Of a DNA stretch of 60,817 nt, positions 40,027 through 48,837 are shown one piece after another. How positions within the stretch are numbered: position 1 is the first letter of the stretch; every line of letters begins with the position of its first letter. The DNA comes from Sulfuritalea sp. (lineage in GTDB: Bacteria; Pseudomonadota; Gammaproteobacteria; Burkholderiales; Methylophilaceae), in the NCBI GenBank assembly GCA_021738125.1, contig JAIPCR010000002.1:1-60817 (forward strand), read 5' to 3'. A model generated the notes under the pieces. That model saw only the letters and a list, made by a program, of their open reading frames with translations. It ran no database searches and had not been told where the DNA came from. The position numbers and the translations under genes were made by a program.

Positions 40027-41388
40027 TTAATGTACATGCGGCTTGCCTTTAGGTTGTGCATTGGGGTCTACAGGCTGGGGATCCAAAGTCGCTATGGTTA
40101 AGTTATCTTGCAACAAATACTTTTTAGCGACCGCTTGCACTTGTTCTGCTGTGACCGCCCTCAACTTAGCAGGGTAACTATCTAAAATTTTCCATGAAAA
40201 GCCGATACTTTCAACAGTCCCTATTTGCATCGCTTGATAAAACATAGAATCACGCTGATAAACGTCCGTTGCAATCACTGCCGCCTTTACACGGTCAAGC
40301 TCTTGGGTTGTCACGCCAGACGCTTTAATTGTTTCAATTTGCTGTAATAATGCTGCTTCAAGTTCAGCAACTGTTTTACCTTCGCTTGGCGTGCCGTCAA
40401 GCTCAAATAAACTTAATCGTCCACGCGACATAATATCGTAGCCAGCACTGACATCGACGGCTAACTGAGTTTCACGTACTAGTTTTTGATTAAGTCGTGC
40501 CGCTGGATTGCCACTCAGCACGCCTGCTAACACTTCTAATGCATACGGCTCCCAATCCTTTTCGGGGTCAACCAAAGCCGGCACATGATAGCCCATTAAT
40601 AAGTAAGCTTGCTTAGCGGGCGCTTTCACCACCAAGCGTCGCTCACCAATTTGCGGCGGCTCCACTTGCGGTTTGCGTGTAGGCAATGTCTTTGCTGTAA
40701 GCTTGCCAAAATATTGTTGTGCCAACTTATACACTTCACTCGCCTGCACATCACCCACCACTACTACAGTTGCATTATTGGGTGCATACCAGTTTTTGTA
40801 CCATTCACGGGCGTCTTCATCCGTCATATTTTCAAGATCGTTCATAAAGCCAATCACTGGACGCCCATAAGGATGAGCACGATAAACCATACCCTGAAAA
40901 GCTTCGTTCACCATAGATTGAGGTTTGTCATCGGTCCGCCAGCGACGCTCTTCCATCACCACTTTAATTTCTTTATCGAAGTCTTCTTTGGTTAATTGCA
41001 AATTAGCCATACGATCAGCTTCTAACTCAAAAGATAAAGGCAAATTAGATTTTTCGAGTTGCTGAAAATAACAAGTGTAATCGCTACTAGTAAAAGCATT
41101 TTCTTTACCACCAGCCGCAGCAATCAGGCGTGAAAACTGCCCCGCCTTCACTTTTTTAGTACCTTTAAACATCATGTGTTCTAACACATGCGCCACGCCA
41201 GTTTTGCCATTTACTTCATCAATACTACCTGCGCGATACCAGACTTGTGACACCACAACTGGTGAACGATGATCTTCTTGCACAATCAGTTTCAAGCCAT
41301 TACTCAGCTTAAATTCTTGAATGGAAGCTGCGGCAAACACCGTCATCGGCATGGTCAATATTAAAATTAATAAGCTCTTGATACGCAC
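40027..41388 (-). CDS. M16-family zinc metallopeptidase (active subunit)
   Basis: This is a periplasmic zinc peptidase of about 453 residues with an N-terminal signal peptide ending near VFAAA. The inverted zinc motif is intact as HVLEHMMFKGT (HxxEH), with the third ligand Glu downstream. Other family segments are VWYRAGSIDEVNGKTGVAH, GPMVYRAHPYGRP-type sequence, and YKNWYAPNNATVVVVGDV. A GTG at 41388, 9 nt after GGAG, is preferred to the TTG at 41403. It is followed 67 bp on by the inactive paralogue. The pair precedes rsmD-coaD, a recurrent betaproteobacterial neighbourhood. Its substrates are unknown. Confidence 0.9.
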   Translation of the reverse strand: MRIKSLLILILTMPMTVFAAASIQEFKLSNGLKLIVQEDHRSPVVVSQVWYRAGSIDEVNGKTGVAHVLEHMMFKGTKKVKAGQFSRLIAAAGGKENAFTSSDYTCYFQQLEKSNLPLSFELEADRMANLQLTKEDFDKEIKVVMEERRWRTDDKPQSMVNEAFQGMVYRAHPYGRPVIGFMNDLENMTDEDAREWYKNWYAPNNATVVVVGDVQASEVYKLAQQYFGKLTAKTLPTRKPQVEPPQIGERRLVVKAPAKQAYLLMGYHVPALVDPEKDWEPYALEVLAGVLSGNPAARLNQKLVRETQLAVDVSAGYDIMSRGRLSLFELDGTPSEGKTVAELEAALLQQIETIKASGVTTQELDRVKAAVIATDVYQRDSMFYQAMQIGTVESIGFSWKILDSYPAKLRAVTAEQVQAVAKKYLLQDNLTIATLDPQPVDPNAQPKGKPHVH

Positions 41389-41655
41389 CTTATACTTCTC
41401 CAAATTCTTGTTAAGTTTAATTTCAAAACTGCGCGAATTATATCGCGGCTGAGCGCCTTAAGTTGGCATCATTTGAATCAGCTTGTCTGACTGATTGTCT
41501 AGTCCATAGTTCAGTCCATTGATTGTCAGTAGGGATGTCTAATCGTTATTATTTAAAATAATTATATGCATATGCTAATAAAGTATTTTCACTTCTTTAA
41601 ATATCTTGATAAAGTGCCGCCCTCACGAAATAAAATGAAAAACAAAGGCATATCC

Positions 41656-42885
41656 ATGAAACTCAGCAAAAAAATTCTGCCATTGCTTGCGCTCTTAGCA
41701 ACAGCTAACTCACACGCTACCGATGGCTACTTTGCACACGGCTATGGCGTTAAATCACAAGGGATGGGTGGTGTGGGCATTGCTTTACCACAAGACGCAC
41801 TGGCCGCAGCCAGCAACCCTGCCGGCATGGGCTTAATCGGTGATCGTGCCGATTTTGGTGTCACTTGGTTTAGGCCCATTCGTGAATCTGAACTTATTGG
41901 TACTGTCGCTGATGGCACATACAAAGGCAACGATACTAAAAATTTTCTAATCCCAGAGTTTGGTTACAATCGTCAGATTAATCCAGAGCTGACTTTAGGT
42001 GTAAGCGTTTATGGCAATGGTGGCATGAACACTGACTACAAAAATGGTATTCCATTATTTGGTAGCGTGGGTCGTGCTGGTATTGATTTAATTCAATTGT
42101 TTGTTGCACCGACTGCTACATGGAAAATAACGCCTGCTAATACGATTGGTTTATCAGTTAATTTAGCCTACCAACGCTTTGAAGCTAAAGGTCTGCAAGG
42201 CTTTGTCGGCTCAAGCGCTTCATCGGCAAACTTGACTAATAATGGGCACGATAACTCTTATGGTGCTGGGGTGCATGTCGGCTGGATAGGTCAGCTCAAT
42301 GATGCAGTAAGCCTAGGTGCAACGTACCAAAGCAAAACATACATGAGTAAGTTTGATAAATACAGCGGCTTATTTGCTCAGCAAGGTGATTTTGATATTC
42401 CATCATCATACGGTCTAGGTATATCAGTTAAAGCTAACCCACGCTTAACATTAGCTGCTGATGTGCAAAGAATTAATTATAGTAAAGTCAATTCTGTCGG
42501 TAATTCTATAGCCAACCTTACTCCTAGCAACCTATTAGGCTCAGAGAATGGCGCAGGCTTTGGCTGGAAAGATGTCACGGCGGTGAAACTAGGCACTAGT
42601 TATGCCTATAACGACGCGTTGACAGTACGTGCTGGCTATAATCACTCAACTCAGCCCATTCGCAATACTGAAACCTTCTTTAACATTTTAGCCCCTGGTG
42701 TGGTACAAGACCACGTCACCTTAGGTGCGACTTGGGTGTTAGAAAACAAATCGGAAATTTCACTTGCCTACATGCACGCCTTTGAAAATAGCGTTAAGGG
42801 TAATAATTCAATTCAATCAGGCGGCAATGCCAACCTAAAAATGTATGAAGACTCGCTAGGCATTGCTTACGGTTGGAAACTTTAA
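41656..42885 (+). CDS. FadL/OmpP1/TodX-type outer-membrane transport protein
   Basis: This is a 409-residue beta-barrel protein related to FadL, which moves hydrophobic compounds across the outer membrane. ATG at 41656 begins a clean signal peptide (MKLSKKILPLLALLATANSHA), whereas the 30 residues upstream of it lack one. The mature protein begins with TDGYFAHGYG, and has KSQGMGGVGIALPQDALAAASNPAGM with the NPAG motif of the FadL hatch. Many alternating strands follow, and it ends in an aromatic-rich GIAYGWKL. A strong terminator follows, so it is a single-gene unit. The substrate is unknown; a hydrophobic compound is inferred from the family. Confidence 0.87.
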   Translation: MKLSKKILPLLALLATANSHATDGYFAHGYGVKSQGMGGVGIALPQDALAAASNPAGMGLIGDRADFGVTWFRPIRESELIGTVADGTYKGNDTKNFLIPEFGYNRQINPELTLGVSVYGNGGMNTDYKNGIPLFGSVGRAGIDLIQLFVAPTATWKITPANTIGLSVNLAYQRFEAKGLQGFVGSSASSANLTNNGHDNSYGAGVHVGWIGQLNDAVSLGATYQSKTYMSKFDKYSGLFAQQGDFDIPSSYGLGISVKANPRLTLAADVQRINYSKVNSVGNSIANLTPSNLLGSENGAGFGWKDVTAVKLGTSYAYNDALTVRAGYNHSTQPIRNTETFFNILAPGVVQDHVTLGATWVLENKSEISLAYMHAFENSVKGNNSIQSGGNANLKMYEDSLGIAYGWKL

Positions 42886-42910
42886 TTTAAGCTATAATTT
42901 CACTAACAAG

Positions 42911-42941
42911 GCCGCACACATCATGTGTGCGGCTTCTTTTC
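42911..42941 (+). terminator. Terminator after FadL-like gene
   Basis: GCCGCACAC (42911-42919) and GTGTGCGGC (42925-42933) form a 9-bp GC-rich stem with a 5-nt loop, followed by TTCTTTTC. The ATG at 42925 lies inside the stem, which argues against it as the start of the next gene. Confidence 0.85.
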
Positions 42942-42963
42942 ATTGAGCACGATAATCTTAATT

Positions 42964-43398
42964 ATGATCATAGACTGGAATAACTTTACGCCCTGGACAG
43001 CGCTGGCTGGTGGCGCATTAATTGGCATTTCTGCCGCACTATTCATACTATTTAACGGTCGGATTGCAGGTATTTCCGGTATTATTGGTGGTCTATTTAG
43101 ACCGGTTATGCACGATGCTGGTTGGCGTATTGCGTTTACCTTGGGCTTAATTCTCGCACCTATCATTTGGTTGTTGTTTGCAGAGCTACCTAACATCCAG
43201 ATTGATGCGACTTACAACCTCCTTATCGTCGCTGGCGTAATCGTTGGCTTTGGTGCTCGTTATGGCTCTGGTTGCACAAGTGGTCATGGCGTATGTGGTA
43301 TTTCACGCTTATCTCCACGCTCCATTATCGCTACGCTCGCCTTTATGGGTACAGGATTTTTAACTGTGTTTATCATGCGTCACATATTGGGAGCATGA
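42964..43398 (+). CDS. YeeE/YedE-family transporter, first half
   Basis: This is a 144-residue membrane protein with about four hydrophobic segments, of the YeeE/YedE (sulfur-transport) family. The conserved Cys-containing motif is [20 protein letters not shown]; in YeeE, cysteines of such motifs relay thiosulfate. ATG at 42964 is preferred over 42925, which lies in the terminator stem. The stop overlaps the ATG at 43395 of the second half, so two half-length proteins are made from one transcript and probably form a heterodimer. No sulfurtransferase or TusA-like gene is next to them. Confidence 0.82.
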   Translation: MIIDWNNFTPWTALAGGALIGISAALFILFNGRIAGISGIIGGLFRPVMHDAGWRIAFTLGLILAPIIWLLFAELPNIQIDATYNLLIVAGVIVGFGARYGSGCTSGHGVCGISRLSPRSIIATLAFMGTGFLTVFIMRHILGA

Positions 43399-43400
43399 CT

Positions 43401-43844
43401 ATGAAAAAACCTTTAGGTCATATGACTGCACTAACTTTCGCCTTACTTTCCGGCCTTATGTTTGGCCTAGGGCTTATTTTAGCCGGCATGGCTAACCCAG
43501 CCAAAGTATTGGCTTTTCTTGACTTAGGTGGCTTATGGGATCCTTCTCTTGGTCTAGTCATGGGCGGTGCAATCGCCGTTGGCCTCATAGCCTATCGAAT
43601 TGCAGGTAAACGTAGTACTAGCTTTTTAGGGTTACCAATGAACATACCCACTTCGCGCATTATCGACAAACGCTTAGTGATTGGTGGCTTAGTCTTCGGT
43701 ATTGGCTGGGGCTTGGCTGGCATTTGTCCTGCACCTGCTTTTGTATTACTTGGCGCAGGCAGTGTAAAAGGTATTGTATTTTTAATTGCGATGTTAATTG
43801 GCATGGGCGTTTTTGAATTGCTTGAAAGCTGCCGCAAAAATTAG
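43401..43844 (+). CDS. YeeE/YedE-family transporter (DUF6691), second half
   Basis: This is a 147-residue membrane protein with about four hydrophobic helices. It contains GLMFGLGLILAGMANPAKVLAFLD and the conserved GWGLAGICPAPAF, with the Cys of the second half-transporter. Of the two possible starts, ATG at 43401 has GGGAG 7 nt upstream, while ATG at 43395 overlaps the previous stop. It completes the split YeeE/YedE pair. The two together equal one full-length transporter. It lies 43 bp before the ftsY start and may be read through into ftsY. Confidence 0.82.
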   Translation: MKKPLGHMTALTFALLSGLMFGLGLILAGMANPAKVLAFLDLGGLWDPSLGLVMGGAIAVGLIAYRIAGKRSTSFLGLPMNIPTSRIIDKRLVIGGLVFGIGWGLAGICPAPAFVLLGAGSVKGIVFLIAMLIGMGVFELLESCRKN

Positions 43845-43887
43845 GATAAAATAGCGCCTATCAAACCTGCAACAATATAGAGTGGCT

Positions 43888-44877
43888 ATGTTCGATTTTT
43901 TCAAAAAAAATAAATCACCCGACCCGGCGCAAACGTCTGGAATAGACGTCACCGCAGTAGCAGAACAAACTCAATCTTGGGGCGAACGCCTCAAAAATAG
44001 TCTTAGCAAAACACGTAAACAATTAGGCAATCAACTTGCCAGCTTATTTGGTGGTGGCAAAATTGATGCGGAAGTTTACGAAGAATTAGAAACGATACTG
44101 ATTACTTCAGATGTAGGCGTGAACGCTACCAAAAATCTACTCACCGACATCAAAAATCGTGTTAAAGCACAAAGTCTAGACGACACGATACAACTCAAAG
44201 CCGCTTTAAAAGAGGCGATGTCAGACTTACTCACCCCACTACAAAAACCTTTAGATACCAGCAGTCATAAACCATTTGTCATCATGTTAGCTGGCGTCAA
44301 TGGCGCCGGTAAAACTACCAGCATAGGTAAATTAGCGCATGCGTTTCAGGCCGAGGGTAAATCAGTCTTAATCGCTGCTGGCGACACATTCAGAGCTGCC
44401 GCACGTGAGCAACTGCAGATATGGGGCGAGCGCAATAACGTACACGTAGTTTCACAAACCAGCGGTGATGCAGCGGCAGTGATGTTTGATGCCATTCATT
44501 CAGCCATCGCAAAAAATATAGACATTGTGTTGGCAGATACTGCTGGTCGCCTGCCCACACAAATGCACTTAATGGACGAAATTGCCAAAGTAAAACGTGT
44601 GATGGACAAAGCGTTACCGGGGGCGCCACATGAGGTGTTGTTAGTGCTAGACGCGAATACTGGACAAAATGCCGTATCACAAGTCAAAACCTTCGATGAT
44701 GCATTAGGCGTTACTGGCTTGGTGCTAAGCAAGTTAGATGGCACGGCTAAAGGTGGTGTGATTGCCGCGATTGCTGAAGCACGACCTATTCCAATACGCT
44801 ACATAGGCATTGGTGAGGCAATTGATGATTTGCGACCATTCAATGCCAGTGAATTTATTGATGCGATGATAGATTAA
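43888..44877 (+). CDS. ftsY: Signal recognition particle receptor FtsY
   Basis: FtsY is the SRP-receptor GTPase that docks ribosomes translating membrane proteins. The protein of about 329 residues has a short, charged N-terminal A region, the N domain, and a G domain. The G domain has G1 GVNGAGKTTSIGKLAH, DTFRAAAREQL, the G3 region DTAGRLPTQMHLMDEI, G4 SKLDGTAKGG, and the closing RYIGIGEAIDDLRPF. ATG at 43888 is preferred over GTG at 43882. It is followed 82 bp on by ftsE and ftsX, the same order as in E. coli. Confidence 0.97.
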   Translation: MFDFFKKNKSPDPAQTSGIDVTAVAEQTQSWGERLKNSLSKTRKQLGNQLASLFGGGKIDAEVYEELETILITSDVGVNATKNLLTDIKNRVKAQSLDDTIQLKAALKEAMSDLLTPLQKPLDTSSHKPFVIMLAGVNGAGKTTSIGKLAHAFQAEGKSVLIAAGDTFRAAAREQLQIWGERNNVHVVSQTSGDAAAVMFDAIHSAIAKNIDIVLADTAGRLPTQMHLMDEIAKVKRVMDKALPGAPHEVLLVLDANTGQNAVSQVKTFDDALGVTGLVLSKLDGTAKGGVIAAIAEARPIPIRYIGIGEAIDDLRPFNASEFIDAMID

Positions 44878-44959
44878 ACTGCTTGAGCTTATTAGTCTTA
44901 TCAAACCAATTATTCAGCATTTTTAAACCCTGAACATATTTAGCGATATAATCCAAATA

Positions 44960-45646
44960 ATGATTAAATTTGACCATGTCACTAAACGCTACCCAGGTAG
45001 CGACGAGGCCTTAACCAACGTCAGCTTTACGATTGAAGCTGGCGAAATGGTATTTGTGACAGGTCATTCTGGCGCCGGCAAAAGTACCTTGCTGAAACTA
45101 ATTGCTGCTATTGAACGCCCCACAAGTGGCACAGTACTCATCGCTAACCAAAATATTAGCCAACTTAAACCGTCTGCCATTCCTTACATGCGCCGCAGAT
45201 TCGGTTTAATTTTTCAAGATCACAAATTGCTTTATGACCGCAATTGCTTTGAAAATGTGATTTTGCCTTTACACATCAATGACATCACCGGCCTTGATGC
45301 GGCTAAGCGCGTTCGGGCCGCGCTAGATAAAGTAGGCTTGCTGCATAAAGAAAAGGCCATGCCAATTACATTATCTGGTGGTGAACAACAACGACTAGCG
45401 ATTGCTCGTGCAGTAGTCAGTAGACCATCGATATTAATTGCAGATGAGCCCACTGGTAACTTAGATGCTAGCTATGCTGCAGAGATTATGAATATTTTCC
45501 AAGCCTTTCACCAAGTTGGAGTGACTGTCATTGTGGCCACACATGATGCACTTGGCATGAGTGCTTCACACAACCGGGTATTGCATCTAGACCATGGTCA
45601 ATTAAAGCCGACCGACTTTATACAAAATGGAAATTTCACTGCATGA
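44960..45646 (+). CDS. ftsE: Cell division ATP-binding protein FtsE
   Basis: FtsE is the ATPase of the FtsEX complex, which activates peptidoglycan hydrolases at the septum through EnvC/NlpD-type partners. The 228-residue protein has Walker A GHSGAGKST, the Q-loop region RRRFGLIFQDHKLLYDR, the ABC signature LSGGEQQRLAIARA, and Walker B ILIADEPTGNLD. The stop overlaps the ftsX start by the ATGA tetranucleotide. Confidence 0.97.
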   Translation: MIKFDHVTKRYPGSDEALTNVSFTIEAGEMVFVTGHSGAGKSTLLKLIAAIERPTSGTVLIANQNISQLKPSAIPYMRRRFGLIFQDHKLLYDRNCFENVILPLHINDITGLDAAKRVRAALDKVGLLHKEKAMPITLSGGEQQRLAIARAVVSRPSILIADEPTGNLDASYAAEIMNIFQAFHQVGVTVIVATHDALGMSASHNRVLHLDHGQLKPTDFIQNGNFTA

Positions 45647-46560
45647 TTAACTGGCTAAATCAGCATGCACAAGCCATCAAACTCGTGCTCACCCGCATGC
45701 ACTATAATAAGCTATCGACCTTTATGATTAGCTTAGTGATTGCGGTCGCGATGTGTGTGCCGGGTGTGTTTTATATGGGCGTAGATCACTTATCTAAGTT
45801 AAGTAATCATATGCAAGATGAAACTGAAATTAGTCTTTTTCTTAAACTCGATGCAAGTCCCAATGTGGCATCAGAAATAGATGCCGCTTTAGCAAAAAAT
45901 ACGGCTATTAAACAATATCACTTGGTGACTAAAGACCAAGCCTGGAAAGATTTAAAGGCTAAAGCTGAGTCAAACAAAATTGATAACGAAGTGAGCCAAC
46001 TCACAAAAAATCCATTACCTGATGCCTTTTTTATTCAAGCAAAATCTGCTGACCCCGCAGCCCTTGAGACCCTTAAAAATGAACTACAAGGAATTCCAGG
46101 CGTAGATCAGGCCGTATTAAATGCTGAATGGGCGAAACGTTTATCCAGCATATTAGCGTTAGGCACAAAAATTATATTATTTATTGCCGCTCTACTAGCC
46201 TTGGCCCTGCTGGTGATTATTGGCAATACTGTGCGCATGCAAATACTCACGCAGAAAGAGGAAATTATTGTCAGCAAACTCATCGGTGCCACGACCAGTT
46301 TTATCAGAACGCCTTTTTTATATGCAGGCATGATCTATGGTCTGTTTGGTGGAATACTGGCAATTGTGATTTTGACCTTAATCGTTCAACTCTATAACCA
46401 ATCTGTCACACAACTCTCAAACCTTTATAGCAGTGACTTCAGCCTACCTTGGTTCAATATTCCACTATATATCGCCATAATCATTAGCTCTATTCTCATT
46501 GGCTGGCTTGGCTCTTATCTATCTGTCACACGCTCTATCGCTGCCATCAAAATCGATTAA
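45643..46560 (+). CDS. ftsX: Cell division protein FtsX
   Basis: FtsX is the membrane partner of FtsE. The 305-residue protein has one membrane segment near residue 30, a periplasmic domain (about residues 50-165) of the kind that recruits hydrolase activators, and three C-terminal membrane segments of the FtsX type. One conserved stretch is VIIGNTVRMQILTQKEEIIVSKLIGAT. It is followed 89 bp on by rpoH, the ftsY-ftsE-ftsX-rpoH order of many proteobacteria. Confidence 0.96.
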   Translation: MINWLNQHAQAIKLVLTRMHYNKLSTFMISLVIAVAMCVPGVFYMGVDHLSKLSNHMQDETEISLFLKLDASPNVASEIDAALAKNTAIKQYHLVTKDQAWKDLKAKAESNKIDNEVSQLTKNPLPDAFFIQAKSADPAALETLKNELQGIPGVDQAVLNAEWAKRLSSILALGTKIILFIAALLALALLVIIGNTVRMQILTQKEEIIVSKLIGATTSFIRTPFLYAGMIYGLFGGILAIVILTLIVQLYNQSVTQLSNLYSSDFSLPWFNIPLYIAIIISSILIGWLGSYLSVTRSIAAIKID

Positions 46561-46593
46561 CGCCTCTTAAAATTTGCAGTGAACCTTTAGCTA

Positions 46594-46620
46594 CTAGCAC
46601 TCTCTAATGTAGAGTGCTAA
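46594..46620 (+). promoter_or_regulatory. CIRCE operator (HrcA site) upstream of rpoH
   Basis: CTAGCACTC (46594-46602), a 9-nt spacer, and GAGTGCTAA (46612-46620) match the CIRCE consensus TTAGCACTC-N9-GAGTGCTAA at 17 of 18 arm positions with exact spacing. The site ends 29 bp before the rpoH ATG. The repressor gene hrcA is at 17680-18699. Confidence 0.93.
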
Positions 46621-46649
46621 AATTATGCTTATTGGGAGATTAAATTTTA

Positions 46650-47507
46650 ATGACTAACGCATTAACATTACCGGTATTAACCGCAACTGATAGCCTAGAA
46701 CACTACTCTAGGGCGATTAAAGCGTACCCTATTCTGACAGCAGAAGAGGAATATGCGCTTGCCGTAAAATTTAGAAAAGAAAATGACTTAGATGCGGCTC
46801 GCCAATTAATTGTGTCGCATTTAAGGCTAGTCGCAAGTATTGCGCGTAGCTTCAACGGCTATGGCCTTCCGCAATCAGACCTTATTCAAGAAGGCAATAT
46901 TGGTTTGATGAAAGCTGTTAAGCGATTTGACCCAGAACGTGGGGTACGCTTAGTTTCTTTCGCTATGCACTGGATTAAAGCAGAAATGCACGAATATATT
47001 GTGCGTAACTGGCGCATGGTAAAAATTGCTACCACTAAAGCGCAACGTAAATTATTTTTTAATCTACGTAGCATGAAAACAGGCCTTAATACTTTGCAAC
47101 CTAGCGAAGTAGATCACATTGCAACTACGCTGAACGTCAAACCTGAAGACGTATTAGAAATGGAAGCGCGACTAAGTGGCCACGAAATTTCGCTAGAAGG
47201 TAATATAGATGACGATAGCGATGAGCATTACAGCCCAATTGCCTATTTACAAGATGAACGATTAGAGCCATTAGAAGCAATACAAGCTAAGCAGGCTGAA
47301 TTTGCTGAAACAACGGGCTTAAGCAATGCGCTACAAAGCTTAGATGACCGAAGCCGAAGAGTGGTTGAATCACGCTGGTTGCAAGATGACGGCGGAAAAA
47401 CATTGCATGAGTTAGCAGATGAATTTGGCGTTTCAGCTGAACGTATTCGTCAAATTGAACAAAAAGCGATGCAAAAAATAAAAACACTGATGTTAGCGCA
47501 TCGTTAA
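46650..47507 (+). CDS. rpoH: RNA polymerase sigma-32 factor RpoH
   Basis: RpoH directs transcription of heat-shock genes. The 285-residue protein has region 1.2/2 (LTAEEEYALAVKFR, SHLRLVASIARSFNGYGL, DLIQEGNIGLMKAVKRFDPERG), and the RpoH box QRKLFFNLR that identifies sigma-32. The region 4 helix-turn-helix is TLHELADEFGVSAERIRQIEQ. GGGAGA precedes the ATG. A near-perfect CIRCE site in the leader suggests HrcA repression of this gene, in addition to control by DnaK/J and FtsH at the protein level. It follows ftsX and ends in a strong terminator. Confidence 0.98.
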   Translation: MTNALTLPVLTATDSLEHYSRAIKAYPILTAEEEYALAVKFRKENDLDAARQLIVSHLRLVASIARSFNGYGLPQSDLIQEGNIGLMKAVKRFDPERGVRLVSFAMHWIKAEMHEYIVRNWRMVKIATTKAQRKLFFNLRSMKTGLNTLQPSEVDHIATTLNVKPEDVLEMEARLSGHEISLEGNIDDDSDEHYSPIAYLQDERLEPLEAIQAKQAEFAETTGLSNALQSLDDRSRRVVESRWLQDDGGKTLHELADEFGVSAERIRQIEQKAMQKIKTLMLAHR

Positions 47508-47530
47508 TATAACGCCAATGACTATAAACA

Positions 47531-47557
47531 AGGCCGCAAATTTAAGCGGCCTTTTTC
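47531..47557 (+). terminator. Terminator after rpoH
   Basis: AGGCCGC (47531-47537) and GCGGCCT (47546-47552) form a 7-bp GC-rich stem with an 8-nt loop, followed by TTTTTC. Confidence 0.9.
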
Positions 47558-47688
47558 TATTAAGGCATTTCAGCTTTCGGCCATCACAAATACATTGATG
47601 TCATCTCAACCTTGTTCTATCTAGTGAAGTGAACGCCTCTAGTCATGCCATTCTGTTATCATCTTATTTTATAGAAAATGACTACCAA

Positions 47689-48063
47689 ATGAGCGGCTTA
47701 ACCAACAATTCACCTCGTCCAACGGATATTCGCCTACATCAGGCATCGCGCCTGTTAGAAATAAAATTTGATGACAATATGGAGTGCATGCTGTCATGTG
47801 AGTTCTTAAGGGTGTACTCACCCTCAGCTGAGGTACGAGGGCATGGTCACGGGCAAGAAGTTTTACAACTTGGCAAAGAAGAAGTGAATATTACTGGCAT
47901 CGCGCCTGTAGGCAATTATGCGATTAAGCTTACATTTTCAGATGGCCATGATACAGGCTTATATTCTTGGGATTACTTGTATGAATTAGGGCGCAACTAC
48001 GAAGCACTATGGTTAGAGTATTTGGGGAAACTAAGTGCGGCAGGGATTAAACGAAATAATTAA
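47689..48063 (+). CDS. DUF971 (gamma-butyrobetaine hydroxylase-like N-domain) protein
   Basis: This is a 124-residue protein of the DUF971 family. It starts with [20 protein letters not shown], and has [27 protein letters not shown] and [30 protein letters not shown]. The same fold forms the N-terminal domain of gamma-butyrobetaine hydroxylases and occurs in some Fe-S related proteins. ATG at 47689 is preferred over the GTG at 47629 because the family begins there. It is 20 bp upstream of ubiE, an association I recall from other betaproteobacteria. A link to quinone synthesis is possible but not shown. Confidence 0.8.
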   Translation: MSGLTNNSPRPTDIRLHQASRLLEIKFDDNMECMLSCEFLRVYSPSAEVRGHGHGQEVLQLGKEEVNITGIAPVGNYAIKLTFSDGHDTGLYSWDYLYELGRNYEALWLEYLGKLSAAGIKRNN

Positions 48064-48083
48064 GTCATTCGAAAGTGAATTTT

Positions 48084-48824
48084 ATGTCAACTGAACACAA
48101 TACACATTTTGGTTTTAAAACGGTAGCCGAAGCTGATAAAGCTAAAAAAGTCGGTGAAGTCTTTCATTCTGTTGCGAGTAAGTATGACCTAATGAACGAT
48201 GTGATGTCAGCAGGCATGCACAGAGGTTGGAAGCGCTTTGCGGTTGAAATCAGCGGTGTTAAACAAGGCGACACCGTATTGGATATTGCTGGTGGCAGTG
48301 GCGATTTATCTAAATTATTCGCACAAAAAGTTGGCGTAAATGGCCGAGTAATCCTGACTGACATTAATGCATCCATGTTAGCCGTTGGCAGAGACCGTAT
48401 GCTAGATGCGGGCTTAAGCGTACCGGCCTTACAATGTGACGCGGAAAAATTACCATTTCCTGACAATCACTTTGATTGTGTCATCGTAGCCTTTGGCTTG
48501 CGTAACATGACGCATAAAGAGCTCGCTTTAGCCGAGATGCAACGGGTACTTAAAGTAGGCGGAAGATTGTTAGTGCTAGAGTTCTCAAAAATCTGGCAAC
48601 CACTTTCTAAAATATACGACGCCTACTCATTCAAACTATTACCTTTAATGGGCAAGCTTTTTGCCAAAGATGCTGAAAGCTATCAATACTTAGCTGAATC
48701 TATCCGCATGCATCCCGATCAAGAAACACTCAAGCAAATGATGATTGATGCAGGCTTGAACAAAGTGGATTATTACAATCTGGCGGCGGGTGTTGTCGCT
48801 TTACATAAAGGCTATAAAACCTAA
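48084..48824 (+). CDS. ubiE: Demethylmenaquinone/2-polyprenyl-benzoquinol methyltransferase UbiE
   Basis: UbiE performs the C-methylation in ubiquinone (and menaquinone) synthesis. The 246-residue protein starts at ATG 48084 ([13 protein letters not shown]). It shows [21 protein letters not shown], the SAM motif [31 protein letters not shown], and the family signature [18 protein letters not shown]. It is followed 13 bp on by ubiJ and then ubiB, the same order as in E. coli. Confidence 0.97.
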   Translation: MSTEHNTHFGFKTVAEADKAKKVGEVFHSVASKYDLMNDVMSAGMHRGWKRFAVEISGVKQGDTVLDIAGGSGDLSKLFAQKVGVNGRVILTDINASMLAVGRDRMLDAGLSVPALQCDAEKLPFPDNHFDCVIVAFGLRNMTHKELALAEMQRVLKVGGRLLVLEFSKIWQPLSKIYDAYSFKLLPLMGKLFAKDAESYQYLAESIRMHPDQETLKQMMIDAGLNKVDYYNLAAGVVALHKGYKT

Positions 48825-48837
48825 TGAATGTGGTCCT

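Noticed and set aside
41566..41655. N-terminal extension of the FadL-like protein
   Set aside because: It would bury the signal peptide; ATG 41656 begins a normal one.
42925..42963. Upstream ATG for the first YeeE/YedE gene
   Set aside because: It falls in the stem of the FadL terminator and would add residues not typical of the family; ATG 42964 is preferred.
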